A DNA stretch of 64,000 nucleotides from Jacaranda mimosifolia (taxonomy: Eukaryota; Streptophyta; Magnoliopsida; Lamiales; Bignoniaceae). Positions 46,471-58,534 of this stretch are shown here, piece after piece. The stretch's first letter is position 1. The number at the start of each line of letters is the position of its first letter. The stretch is from the NCBI GenBank assembly GCA_018894105.1, contig CM032126.1, forward strand, positions 26,076,391 to 26,140,390, read 5' to 3'. A model generated the notes under the pieces. The model did not search any database. It saw nothing but the letters and a program-made list of their open reading frames with translations, and was not told where the DNA came from. Made by a program: the position numbers and the translations under genes.

Positions 46471-47300
46471 GGCCCGTTTACTTTGTGATATGGGATGTCG
46501 AGTGATGGGATGAAATTAGGGATGAAGAGTAGGATTAGGATAATTTTGTACCTTTTAAGTTATATTTACTTTGTGGGATAAGATGAATGACAAAAGTTGT
46601 TAACTATATTGATTGTTTACTTGGATGGATGATAATACTGGGATAAAATTAAAATGACTAAAATACCCTTTATTAGAAAAAGGATAAATAGAGATATTAT
46701 TGTTTAATAGGGAATATGGTATGCTAGGAGATTGGACCAACCAAATATTTTCACAATCAAGCAAATTTTACCTCGTACTTAGGCGTGCTTATAGATGTAA
46801 TAGTTTAGATTGATCACCTAAGTAATGAACCTACTACTATTTTGAATTGTGATGGTTAACCATTTTTTTTATGTTTGATAAGTGATATACTGCTAAAATA
46901 AGGACAATTTCAAAGAACAATGAATACATATTTTATCAATTAAATAGTCACCTCTCATTCTTCATAATGATATAGTTCCAAGTGAAAAAAATTGAAATTG
47001 TTTGATTGGCGCCATGATCGAAAGTTCTTTAAAGCTGCGGCACCATTTAGTAAGTTGTGGGCATACTGGTGTAATTAATTGTGAATAATTGGGATAAATT
47101 TGTAATTTTCACTCATCATCCCAATTTGGCCATTCTAGGGATAATTGCATCCTAGTCTTTGCGTAGGATTTGTCATCCAAATTCATCCACGAACAGTAGC
47201 GATCCAAGCCCAATATCCTGGGCTTGAATCAAACAAAGTAAAAATAGATGAAAAGGGATGATGACCCTCATCCACCTTTATCAAATGAAGTAAACATGCC
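46471..47300. mobile_element. Tourist-like (PIF/Harbinger) MITE, tentative
   Basis: The left end GGCCCGTTTACTTTGTGA and the right end, read in reverse, GGCATGTTTACTTCATTTGA are inverted repeats. TAA is present at both flanks, with one extra A on the left. Internal GGGATGA/TCATCCC repeats mirror each other. The 830-bp length and unmatched middle (about 46690-47050) suggest a second insertion. Confidence 0.42.
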
Positions 47301-48871
47301 TAAGGGGCAAACAACCTGATGTGATTAAATTTTCTTTGGTGTTATCTAATCTAGCATATTGACTGAAGATAAATTGGATTCTTGGCAAGGGTGTTGATAG
47401 GTTGAATCAAGTTGGTTTTGAGAGAAAATCAAATTTAATTGAAGGGTTGGGTTCGGTAAAATTGAATCTCCAAATCAAAATCAAATCAATCTAGTGTAGA
47501 TTCAGTTGGATCGATTTAGCTAATCAAGTCTAGTTTCTTCTTCTTCTTCTTCTTCCTAAAAACTTATATATATTAAATTGTAAATTTCATATGTCTTCAT
47601 TCAAATTTAAAAAATAGCCAAATATATAAACAAGTTCAATATAGTCATGACAGCAAAATTAAAGTACATAAACAATGATTTAGAGAAAGGAGAAGTGGAG
47701 TGAAGGAAAAAAAAAGCTTTGGAATGTTATTGAAAATTATGTCAGTTTAGATTAGGAATTTAGGGGCTAGGATAAATAAAAGTTATTATTTTTTAAAATT
47801 TTAATTGGGTTCATCTAGTCAAATTAGATAAAGTCAAATATAGACATGAAACTCGGGAACCCAAGCAATTACAATTGATTTTGATCGGAATTTATTTGAT
47901 GGGACCAAATTATTCGACCAGACACAAATCAATTAAATTTGTGTGATTTGAACTATTAGATGCATCTAGTAAATTCAATCCAACAAACATATTAAATAGA
48001 AAAGTTTGTTTTATTATTTTATTTTTCGACTCTCATCTCGTAGATTCATTTCTTTGGAGAAAAATTCTTTTTGAGTATGTGTGCTTGTACTACATTCAGC
48101 TACTTTAGCTTTTGGATGTGCCACATCAAGTCTCAAAATCTAGAGACGGAAATCCAATCAATTGTCTACAAAATGGAATGTAATTGGGTCAAAATTAGGT
48201 GGGATATGACTTAAGCAAAAATATATGGACCTTATCCTATTTGTAAATACTTTCAAGTACAATATCATTTTTGTCCTTCAATTATTAAGAACAAATAATG
48301 CCAGATCAACAGGAAGCAAAGAACAAGTGAAAAAAATTGTGCTTGCTCTACAACATTAAATTTTTTATAACAATTGCTTGTTTAGTAAGCAGTGCACTAG
48401 TCGTTGACTGCATAAACTATAATCTCATTATCATTTTCTGATTTTTTGTTTCTTTTCTATTTTTTTCCCTCTACATAAATTTACAGATTCAAAAATTGAA
48501 AGAGTAAGAATTATTAGTATCTAAAATAAAATGTAAAACCAATGGTGGAAACTCTTATTATATGGAAAGTCTTCAGCTCATAAACTAAAGAGTATAGAAA
48601 AAACTGAAAGAGCTAAACGAACTCCAGAAATACTCAATGCATGCATCAGCCAAAAATGTTACTTATTTACATACTATTTAAATAAAATTGATTAATTTTT
48701 AAGTTATAAAAAATTAAATTATATTTTATTTTGTAATACCATCATATGCATATAACAAACGTTGAGGCAATATTGAATAGCATAAAACGTCCCCTACAAA
48801 ACCATGCCAAAAATAAGGCTTTGTTTGTTTGTTAGATTTTAACAAGAGCTATTGTAAAACAAATAAAAATA
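47301..48871. other. Intergenic, nothing firmly recognised
   Basis: AT-rich with a (TTC)n run near 47538-47556. Some GGTTGAATCAAGTTGG / GGACCAAATTATTCGACC sequence may be an old MITE but could not be bounded. No gene seen. Confidence 0.45.

Positions 48872-48873
<2 letters not shown>

Positions 48874-48917
<44 letters not shown>
48874..48917. repeat. (CA)n(TA)n microsatellite
   Basis: An uninterrupted AC run of about 37 bp followed by TATATATA. Gypsy element 2 is inserted immediately 3' of it. Confidence 0.97.
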
Positions 48918-48919
<2 letters not shown>

Positions 48920-48922
48920 TAT

Positions 48923-49762
48923 TGTAGATGGCTTAATTTTTGAGCCAATTGAAAATTGACATGTGTAAACATATATTAGTTATTAATTTAAAATTTTTTA
49001 TTTATATATTGGAATTTATTAAATTTAATTTCAAAATTTAAATAGTTAATTTTAATTAATACTCTAATATTATTTTATACAAAAATCAGATATCGATAAG
49101 GGTGAAGATGAAGTGGCACAACCGATCAAATCAAGTCTGGTGGCCTAGCAATAGCGGGCCAATTGAATTGTGACACATGGCGCATCCATGTATGCGGACC
49201 AATCAAGTCAATAATATTTGATATTATCTTTTAATATGTGCATCAAAGAGATAATTATCAAATGTGTTCAACTTATTTCGGGGTCTCTTGCTAAATGTCT
49301 ACATAAAGGAATGCTCAGAGGCTCATATGGAGACATATTCTCATATCCTCATATTCATATTCTCATATTCATATTCTCATATCCACATATTCTCAAGTCC
49401 AAGACTCATGTCTTCAAGTTTCTGCTGTGACGACATATTGTTACCGCGAAGGTCCTATACCTCTTTAAAGCATCAAGTCATCAAGTCCTTTGATCTCGGA
49501 GTCAAGGTTCGAGTTCAAAGAAATCTCATAGTGTTCTTTTATAAATCAAAGGATACTACACTATATATCCAAGAACAAGCTTCAAGCCCTTGGATCATAA
49601 ATATTGGGAGAAGAATCGGGAGATTAGTTTTATTAGGGAATTTATATATTTTTTCTCTGATAAATTGTAATTATCATATATTCTTTAATATAAATTCAAC
49701 TTGTCCATTATTTTTCTTTGTCTTGTGATTTAATTTTGCAGACAACAAAATTTGTGTGAACA
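48923..49762 (+). repeat. 5' LTR of Gypsy element 2
   Basis: 840 bp, collinear with 57728-58529. Contains a run of TCATAT(T/C)C hexamer-like repeats at about 49334-49394 and a TTTAATTTTGCAG tract before the end. Confidence 0.9.
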
Positions 49763-49787
49763 AATTTCTAGCACGCCCAGTGGGACT
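49763..49787 (+). promoter_or_regulatory. Primer-binding site of Gypsy element 2
   Basis: AATTTCTAGCACGCCCAGTG follows the LTR end. It resembles the TTGGCACGCCCAGTGGGAC site of plant Gypsy elements, with changes at the start. Confidence 0.6.
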
Positions 49788-49788
49788 T

Positions 49789-50720
49789 ATGGTGATTTTC
49801 TTGTGAAACAGTTTGTGCGTTCATTGAAAGAAAATTCCTTCGACTGGTACATCGACTTAGAACTTGAATCCATTGATAGTTGGGATCAAATGGAAAGCGA
49901 GTTTCTGAATCGCTTTAATAGTACGCGCCGAACTGTGGGCATGATTGAACTTACCAATGCAAAACAATGGAAATACGAACCAGTAGTGGACTACATCAAC
50001 CGTTGGCGTGCATTAAGTTTAAATTGCAAGGATAGACTTTCAGAGACGTCTGCGATTTAGATGTGTATTCAAGGTACGCATTGGAGACTTTTCTACATTC
50101 TTCAAGGAATCAAGCCTCACACTTTTGAGGAGTTAGCCACTAGTGTCCATGACATGGAGCTTAGCATTGCTAATTGCAAGGTTGGAATTCCTATTGAAGA
50201 CCATAACAAAGAAAATAAATATTCAAATAAGAGTGAAAAATATGCCAAAGTTACTACTGAGGAATCCATGCCAATCAAGACAGCCTCCATAAAAATTCCC
50301 ACAAGAGATAAAAAGGTTGCTGAGAAAATTGAAGATCAATGCATTTCAACAGGCAATAAAACACTAAAAGAAATATAGGAAAATGAGTATCCATTTTCAG
50401 ATTCTAATGTTTCTGACATCTTTGATGAATTATTAACAAGGAAGTTGATTGAACTACCGGAATCAAAACGTCCTAAAGAAGTTGGAAAGGTGAATGACCC
50501 AAAATATTGCAAGTATCATCGGGTTGTCGGCCATTCAATAGAGAAATGTTTCATCTTCAAGGATAAGGTCATGGCATTGGAAAGAGATGGAAAGATAATT
50601 CTTGACACAGAAGATGTTGTTGGGTCAAATCTTGCTAGTGCTATAGCAGTAGCCGACGCCATATGTATTCTGCCAAGCAAAGATAATGTATTTTCTTTAT
50701 CTTTGCTCATGGGTGCATAA
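49789..50720 (+). pseudogene. Gag of Gypsy element 2, N-terminus missing
   Basis: Capsid sequence begins only ~2 codons after the PBS (YGDFLVKQFVRSLKENSFDW), so leader and gag N-terminus are deleted. It continues with FLNRFNSTRRTVGMIEL and DYINRWRALSLNCKD. A TAG at 50058-50060 interrupts the frame just before MCIQGTHW...[15 protein letters not shown] at 50376-50378 precedes the nucleocapsid part (50445-50720) with zinc motif YCKYHRVVGHSIEKC. Broken and non-functional. Confidence 0.8.
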
Positions 50721-51365
50721 ATTATGCTTCAATTTGGGAGTTTAGATCCAATGCTAGCGGAGACTCAACTCGCTGATGAGGTGAACAAGTTAGAAACAAG
50801 TTCTACTACTGAAACTAAAGATACTAGTGAGTGGATTCTTGTAACACACTGACGAAGAAAAAGACGAGGTGTTAATCAATCTTGTCCATTGGGATTAAAG
50901 GTCTTGCATGTGGCTAGATGCCCTCAACAAAGGATGATGAAGAGCCTAAAGGCTACAAATGGTAAGCTGGAAAATTCATTGGCAGGTCACAAAAGAAGCC
51001 AAGTGAGTTTGAAAGATTATTTTCCTATAGGATTCTTTGATCAAAGAGTTGAAACAGTGCATGCTACATCTTGTGAAACTGAAGAGCAATATTTTACTTC
51101 ATGTTGTACGACCATTGCTTTTACAAACGAGGACTTGCTATTGGGGCAAAACCTCACAATAGGCCGCTTTTTGATTCAAGGTTCATGCAGGAGCAAAAGG
51201 CTAACCGTATATTCATTGATAGAGGATCTGCCATCAATATCATGCCAAAATCCACCATGAAGAATTTCGGGGTTTCTGTTGAAGATCTCTTACGCAGCTG
51301 CCTAACTATTCAAGTTTTGAACCAAGGAGGCCAACGAGCTATTAGACCTATTGCTTCTAAGTCGT
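50721..51365 (+). pseudogene. Protease region of Gypsy element 2
   Basis: RIFIDRGSAINIMPKSTMKN (near 51203-51265) matches the retroviral-type aspartic protease of plant Gypsy elements, but the catalytic D-x-G-S reads D-R-G-S. It continues to VLNQGGQRAI, where RT-linker sequence should follow. Instead integrase sequence starts within a few codons. Confidence 0.75.
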
Positions 51366-52183
51366 CGACTGGTCATGCTTACATATTGGCAACTAGAAAC
51401 TATTTCTCCAAGTGAGCAGAAGCAATTCCCCTCAAGGAAGTGAAGAAAGAAACTGTTGTTGAGTTTATTAGTTGTCATTTGATTTTCAGGTATGGAGTGC
51501 CTCGTTACATCATTATCGATAATGGGAAGCCTTTCTACAATAAGTTGATGGACAGACTATGTGCACAATTTGGATTCAAGCAATACAATTCTTCTATGTA
51601 CAATGCGGCTGTAAATGGTCTAGCAGAGGCGTTTAATAAAACTTTATGCAACTTGCTGAAGAAAGTAGTGTCAAAATCTAAAAGGGATTGGCATGAAAAA
51701 GTTGGAGAAGCTGTTTGGGCATATAGAACAACTCATTGGACTGCAACCCAGGCTACTCCATATTCATTGGTTTATGCAGTTGAAGCTGTTCTCTCTCTTG
51801 AAAGTCAAATACCTTCATTTCGTATAGCAATGAAAGAAGGACTTACTACTGAAGACAATGTTCGCCTTTGACTTGAGGAATTGGAAGCATTGGATGAGAA
51901 AAGACTTGAAGCGCAACAACAACTTGAATGTTATCAAGCACGTATGACAAGGGCATTTAATAAGAAAGTTCATCAGCGATCTTTTCAGGTTGGAGATTTG
52001 GTGTTGGCAGTAAGAAGGCCCATTAACATCACTCAGCGAATGGGAAGTAAATTCATGTCAAAATGGGATGGTCTGTATATGATAAAAGAAGTCTACACCA
52101 ATGGTGCTTACAAGTTGGTTGACAAAGATGGATTGCATATAGGCCCCATAAATGGCAAGTTTTTGAAGCGATATTACCCATGA
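51366..52183 (+). pseudogene. Integrase of Gypsy element 2, truncated and fused to protease
   Basis: Starts at STGHAYILATRNYFSK, so the zinc finger and the first catalytic Asp are lost. A TGA follows directly (51413-51415). The second Asp (IIIDNGKPFYNK) and Glu (NGLAEAFNKTLCNLL) regions are present at 51440-51670. The C-terminal domain (51881-52183) has FQVGDLVLAVRRPI, KWDGLYMIKEVYTNGAYKLV and NGKFLKRYYP. A TGA at 51869-51871 separates the two pieces. The missing first Asp makes it catalytically dead. Confidence 0.82.
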
Positions 52184-52199
52184 AGAAGTTTGCTCCTTG

Positions 52200-52545
52200 A
52201 CGCACGAGCCTAAACTGTATGTTACTCCTGGCCCGCATGAGTATAAACTGTGTACGATAACCACTAAAGGCAGTGCATGTGGTTAAACTGCTAGCTTTTC
52301 CCACCAAAGGTATTTTATGTGGCTAAAATATTAAATACCTCACCTAGTCCAAGGTGGTTAAGTAATGGATACTCCTAGCCCGCATGAGTATAAACTGTGA
52401 ACGGCACCCCCTAAAAAAGAAATATTTACTTTGAACTACGTAATGACTTGATCCCCTTGTTGGGGTACATAGGCAGCTTGGGAGTTATTTCCCAAGTTCA
52501 GTCACATTAAAAAAAAAGTGGGGGAGGGAGGCTATTTGTTTGAAT
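52200..52545 (+). repeat. Post-integrase non-coding region with duplicated block
   Basis: TGTTACTCCTGGCCCGCATG at 52218 recurs as 'ATACTCCTAGCCCGCATGAG' at 52368; both are followed by TATAAACTGTG. No coding was seen. Confidence 0.6.
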
Positions 52546-52865
52546 GGCTTCACAAGTTAATCATATCATTGGATTAAATGTGGATGAATTATTTCTCGAG
52601 TTCAATCACATCATTTGGATAAGTTTGGATTGCTTGCTAAGTTCAATCATATCATTGGAATAAGTTTAGATGGCTTGCCAAGTTCAATCACATCACTGGA
52701 ATAAGTTTTGAGGACTTCCCAAGTTCAATCATATCATTGGAGCAAATTTGAATGACTTACTTCTCAAGTTCAATCAAATCATTAGAGTAATTCTAGATGG
52801 TTTATCAAGTTCAAATATATCATTGGAAGAAGCTTTGATCGTTTTCAAGTTCAATTCATTAGATA
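52546..52865 (+). repeat. Tandem ~41-bp repeats in Gypsy element 2
   Basis: About eight units of AAGTTCAATCATATCATTGG plus a variable spacer, at roughly 52552, 52599, 52640, 52681, 52719, 52766, 52805 and 52847. They lie between integrase and the antisense gene. Confidence 0.85.
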
Positions 52866-53058
52866 GCCAGTTTTACTCAAAAGCTTAAGTAAGTTTATTC
52901 CACTCCATTGTTGGGGGCATGTAATGTAATTTTTCTTTGAAGTTGGCATCCATTTGAAGAAATAATAAATAAAAAAAAATGCACAAGGAGAATTCATAAT
53001 AAAAGAAAAGAACAACTTTTTATTTCATATGTAGTAATCAAGTGTTCTTTTACATTAA

Positions 53059-56000
53059 TTATGCCAAAAATAAATGGAGTAGTGCCTTACGAGATTCTTC
53101 AAGTAGTGCCTCCATCCTTTTTAAAGCCTCAACCTCTTGATCAGTCAAAAATGAAGTATCTTCAAGCTTTGAAACTTTATCTCTTTTGGTGGCTACTTTT
53201 CTTTGAATAGTGAACAAGTTTTCTTCAGCCTTGTGGAGTGATGAGTTTGCAAATTTTTCCTTACTGCTTAACTCGGCAAGTCGTGTTCTCAATTCCTCTT
53301 GGTGCTTGGAGATTTGAAGAAGTTCATCCTTAAGGCCATTCACCTCTTCAACTCTTTCACTTTCTATTGCCTCGGCCTCAAATAAATCCTATTGTGCAAA
53401 AGATAGTGTTTTCTCATGGGTTTCTTGTGTTTCTTTTTGAATTGAATTTGACTTAACCTTTGTGTAGTTGAAAGCACCCTCAAAGAAATATCTCTAGTGG
53501 TTCTCCAAAGATGATGTGTTTTTTATATATAATCTTATCTCTGCAATCAAATCATCAATTGTTGGTTTTATCTTTGAGAGTTGCTCAAATGGAGTTTTCA
53601 TGATTTTTTGACATATGATTTCCTAATAGAATTTGAGTAACATCTACTCAGCTTTAGTCTTTATAACTTGAGGACAAAATTCAGAAACTTCAACATCTAG
53701 AAGTGCACAAGATGGAGCGTCAAATGTCTTTTTAGGCTTGTCTTTATCGGCAAAAGCCTTGTCATTTGCAATTTCAGGTAATGTCACCTTTGGTCGCTCG
53801 TTGGAATTACCAGTGTCATGAGTAGCTTGTATGCCATCATCAAGAGGTTGAAGAGTGATTGTTTCAAGCAAATCAAAAGGACTAGCCCCATTTATCGAAC
53901 TTATACTACCTTCTGATGTAATTGAGACTAGTATCTAAAGATCTACAAGCTAAAAAAAAAAGATTAGTGCAAAGGATTAGCAAATATATATGTAAAAAAG
54001 AAAATTAATAAATATAATAACTTTACATATTTTGCTAATTCATCTAAAGGTAAAGAAGAACTTGGGACATCTGCAAAGAAATTTAAATTAATACTAATGT
54101 TATCTAAATCCAAAACCTTTGGTTTCTTCTTGAGAATACATTAGTTGTTGGAGTCATCATTTGAGCTAGAAAGTGCGAAGATTATTTCATTTCCTTCCAA
54201 TGGAGCATCAGCGGGGGATGAAACATTGAGTAAGCTACAACATCTTTTATATGGCAATTTGGTATGGTTAGCAATATTATACTCTTTAGACGCCCGATTC
54301 CCTCCTTTAATTTGCCTTGAAACAACATGATTTTGAAGAGGTAAAGCTGCTGAGTTATTTTTGGGATCTTCCATTAAGGTTTGTTTAGAATGAGAAAGCT
54401 TCTTTCCAGGATGCCCAAGCTCAGATGAATAATGTTCAATTCTTTCCCCAAGTTGATTGAGTTGGCCAGAAGTTGATTCCACATATTTTTTATTAACTTT
54501 GAGAACAATTTTAGTACCTTTTTATTTGTAAAGTCTTCTAGTGTTTGTCCCACCAATCTACATATTCCTTTGTGGCCAATGGAAAGGAAGAAGAATTTTC
54601 GGGAATGATAAGTTTGTAAGATGTGTTCAGTAAAGTACATGACTGCCAAAGTTGAACAAGCTCATGCAAATCACAAGTAAGAATCTCTTTCTTTAAGTTG
54701 TCCAGGACGTTTTGACAAAATCCACATTGCCAACTGAATCGATGAGGGCCATAAGCTTCGATGATGTGGAAGCTTCGATGATATGCTCTTTTCCATATCG
54801 AATTGTCAAATAGCTGGAACGTAAAGCCACAAAAAGATCTTTATAAGTATTTGATATGCATGGGCCATTTATTACTGTTAACTACTTGTGCGGAAATGAG
54901 CGTAGATTTTGAATGGCTGAAAGATTGATACTGAGGAACAAATCGCGTGCCTCTGAAAGATCAAAATATTTGGCCATGTTCTCCCCTGCATATTTGACCA
55001 TCTCAACTCCTCCTACATCAATCTTGGATAAAAAATGAGTGCCAAGGTAGTGCCCTATCCAACTACAAACATAATGAATGAGAAAGATAGAAAAAGATTT
55101 CTGAAGATTTGGCAAAGTTGATATATTCCTTAAACCACGATAGATGCCCGCCAATACAGGAACTGCAAGAGAAAAATAATCACTATTTTCCATTCTACTA
55201 GCAACCTTGAAGACAGTGGCACGAATCAGATTTGCTTAGTGATGAGGTAGAACAAAACTACATAATCAGCATGAAAGAAAAACAACCAAGTAGGTCTCCC
55301 CTCTAACATCTTCTTGAACCTCTAGCATCATAAATGACTCATCATATTCCTTGGTGTGAGGCAAAAGTAATGCATCGATTCTTCCACATGGATTGTGAGA
55401 GATCTTTGGCTCAGTAGATCTCTTCCGGGAAGACCTCAAAGGGGGCTCCGCATATCTCGTTGGTCCTTTAAACTAAAAGCCAATCCAATCAAAAATATTA
55501 ACACTATCAGAGTCCTTTGGAAGCATATGGTAAGCCAAAAATAGATACTTGCAGCTTAGTGGTTGAGAAGGACCATGTCTGTCATCACTAAGTAGCCCTT
55601 TTGCAGTAGGGATAGGTTCATCATAGAAACTTCCACGAATAGACAATCCACCAAGTACACGAAGATCCCATAAAGAAATTAAAAATTCACCAATAGCAGT
55701 GTGCAAAGTGTTTGTGGAAGGACACCATAACTCAAGGAAGGCTTGGATGATGTTCTTATGACAAACATATGTGAAGAGTGATGCATGGACTGCTGCATAG
55801 ATTCTAGCTTGATGAAGAGTATCTGCATGATGGCCCAATACATCCTCTGTCCATTCCCAATAACCTACATGAAAAGATAGTTCACCAAATCTTGATGCAG
55901 GAATTCTCACTGAGCATCCACTAATGTTGGAATGATAACCTGCAAATAAAAATTCCAAACTAATGGCTTTGGCATCATTAAGAAAAGACTTCAAGAGAAG

Positions 56001-56270
56001 TGTCATAGAACGAGATGTAATGCCAAAACGTGGATCAATCACTTCCTTAGTTGCCTCTTCAAACCACTCTTGAATATGCATGGAGTCACTGGGAGGTCGA
56101 GGTATGGAACGAAGAACATCATTGGCCGATTTATGGATAACCAATCTGGTACTTTTAACTTTGAGGATGTCTTTGTCACTCCCAATGATAATACATGGAG
56201 ATAGTTCTGTGTGATCCTCAATATACATTCTCACGATTTGATCAGGAATGGGCTATGTTTCTTAACCTGC
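53059..56270 (-). pseudogene. Antisense plant mobile domain (PMD) gene inside Gypsy element 2
   Basis: Minus strand. The main frame runs from about 56234 to 54882 with three in-frame stops: TAG at 55475-55473, TGA at 55268-55266, TAA at 55238-55236. It carries PMD blocks FLELWCPSTNTLHTAIGEFL, SLWDLRVLGGLSIRGSFYDE, KGPTRYAEPPLRSSRKRSTE, LAVPVLAGIYRGL and SWIGHYLGTHFL. After a frameshift near 54760 come HRFSWQCGFCQNV-type sequence and a Ser-rich tail (54482-54141). A heptad-rich coiled coil follows (53343-53059: EELRTRLAELSSKEKFANSS). PMD (PF10536, 'aminotransferase-like, plant mobile domain') occurs in host MAIN/MAIL1 silencing factors and in transposons. A T-run ending in GCAG just before the frame looks like a splice acceptor, so an upstream exon is likely. 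Biochemical function unknown. Confidence 0.85.
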
Positions 56271-57727
56271 AAAAAAAAAAAAAAGAATAAAAAAAAGAAG
56301 GATGAATGCTGTCAATATTTATCAAAATTGTTATTCAAAATACTTGGACAATCGATATTGCTAATAGATAACTCAAGAAACTCCTTCAATGTTTTATGTA
56401 TTGAAAATGTGAGCATGAAAAGATATCAGGTTATTTGAGGAATTTTGTCAAACAGTTAACATGCATAAACAAGATAAAGGAGGAATGCAAGCAAGGGGGG
56501 ATGAGCATACCCAGCAACCAGCAAACCAATTTTCAATGTTGTGTTAGTTTGTTCCTCAATTAAGTTTTTATATTAGTCTGTTGATAATGACCTATTCGGA
56601 GGGGAATCAAATATTTAATCCATCATTAAAGTTGCCCGTTTGGATCAGAACATTGTGTTTTGAAGTGAGTGGAATAGTTCCAGGAGCAATCCATGATCAT
56701 GTATTTGATTCTGACAGAAGTCTAAGAAGAAGAAGAAGAGGTGAACTTGGACTTTGCTAGATCATGTCCAGATAAAAAAGAAAAGAAAAAAAAAGAAACA
56801 AAAAGAAGTAGACGATGTGAGGAAGTCATTGGGGCTTCGTTGAAATCTTGCTGTTGAGTTTTCTTAGTTGAATATATAAACTCTAATTTCAATGGAATTC
56901 TTGTCAAAGTGGAAAGAAATTAAAATTGTTTTCTTTGAATATATATATATTGGGCCACATATACGAGTATATATATATACACGTAGACCATATATATCTG
57001 TATATATATGCGGATATGGGTATGTGTATATATATATGCAGACCATATATATCTGTATATATATATAGATATATATATATATAAAGAGCAAGGAAAAGGA
57101 AGGATGGCTAATGGCAATTGAATTATGACGGCGTCTTGGGTTGAAAATAGGGTGGTGGATTGGGAGCGGCGAGAATGACTAGAACTTGGATCAAGAGGAA
57201 AGTGAAGACGAGCCACAAATGAGGGTGTGAAGAAATGTGGGTTCTCACTATATTCACGAAATTGAGGGTTTGGGGTGATTTCTTCTGAGCTTGGACCCTC
57301 TGGCAAGTATGGAATAATAATATAGAAAAGCATGTGCAAACCATATTTGGATGAGCCCTGCTGAGTGCTGCTCTTTAAGAAGTCAAATGTTTCTACTTTC
57401 TAATTGAGCAATTAAAGTCATTTCTTATGACATTTGTGAGATTAAGATCAATCTTATGGAGAATATTATTGCCATTGATACTGTCAAGTGGGATGTTCAA
57501 TTTGAAGTTAGATTTGATGCGCACATGATGCATTTTGCGTGGCCACTGACTAATGGAGCTTTGTTGCTTTTGCATATATATATATACATATATACATATA
57601 TATACATATATATTTTAAAAGCTCATATGTTATATATATGTATATATATATAAAATAATTATCGTGACTTATTCACTCAAGAATGTATTGAAAGACATTA
57701 TTCGTGAACAAGTCTCGAGGGGGCATT
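56271..57727. other. Region between antisense PMD gene and 3' LTR
   Basis: Should hold the promoter and 5' exon of the PMD gene. Contains TA-rich microsatellites at 56940-57085 and 57572-57655. Open frames here consist of low-complexity Tyr-Ile repeats and are not called. The polypurine tract GAGGGGGCA lies at 57718-57725. Confidence 0.5.
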
Positions 57728-58529
57728 TGTAGACGGCTTAATTTTTGAGCCAATTGAAAAATGATATGTGTAAATAATATATTAGTTATTAATTTAAAAT
57801 TTTCTATTTTTGTATTGGAATTTATTAAATTTAATTTCAAATGATAAATAGTTAATTTTAACATTATTTTATACACAAATCAGACGTCGACAAGTGTCAA
57901 GATGAAGTGGCACAACCGATCAAATCAAGTCTGAATCCTAGCAATTGCGAACCAATTAAGTTGGGACACGTGGTGCATCCATGTACATGGATCAATCAAG
58001 TCAAGAATGTTTGATATTATCTTTTAAATGTACATCAAAGAGATAATTATCAAATGAGTTCAAGTCATTTCGGAGTCTCCTGCTGAGAACCTATATAAAA
58101 GGGATGATTAGAGACTTATATTCTCATATTCTCATATCCTATCCTCATATTCATATTCTCATATTCATATTCTCAAGTCTTCAAGTTTCTGCTGTGACGA
58201 TGTATTGTTACCGCGAATGTTCTATACCTCTTCAAAGCATCAAGTCATCAAGTCCTTTGATCTCGGAGTCAATGTTTGAGTTCAAAGATATTTTGCGGTG
58301 TTCTTTTATTAAATCAAATGATACTATACCATATATCCAAGAACAAGCTTCAAGCCCTTGGATCATATATATTGGGAGAAGAATCAGGGGATTAGTTTTA
58401 TTAGGGAATTTATATATTTTTTCTTTGATAAATTGTAATTCTCATATATTATTTAATATAAATTCAACTTATCTATTATTTTTCTTTGTTTTGTGATTTA
58501 ATTTTGCAGCAACGAAATTTGTGTGAACA
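57728..58529 (+). repeat. 3' LTR of Gypsy element 2
   Basis: 802 bp, collinear with the 5' LTR. The TCATATTC-type array (58119-58175) is shorter and differently arranged than in the 5' LTR. It is oriented toward the methyltransferase gene, whose ATG is 323 bp downstream of its end. Confidence 0.9.
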
Positions 58530-58534
58530 ATTAT

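Larger units (their letters stand above)
48923..58529 (+). mobile_element. Ty3/Gypsy element 2, internally deleted, with antisense PMD gene
   Basis: LTRs 48923-49762 and 57728-58529 start TGTAGA(T/C)GGCTTAATTTT and end GTGTGAACA. Flanks 48918-48922 and 58530-58534 are both ATTAT, a perfect 5-bp target duplication. Order: 5' LTR, PBS, gag lacking its N-terminus, protease, integrase, tandem repeats, antisense PMD gene, polypurine tract (CGAGGGGGCA near 57717), 3' LTR. RT and RNase H are absent. Non-autonomous as it stands. Confidence 0.92.

Noticed and set aside
49264..49728. 154-codon open frame in the 5' LTR of Gypsy element 2
   Set aside because: Built from TCATATTC repeats and LTR regulatory sequence. 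A similar frame occurs in the other LTR only because the LTRs are copies.
56864..57339. Minus-strand frames rich in Tyr-Ile
   Set aside because: They are translations of TA microsatellites and show no domain. The region is more likely promoter or leader of the antisense PMD gene.
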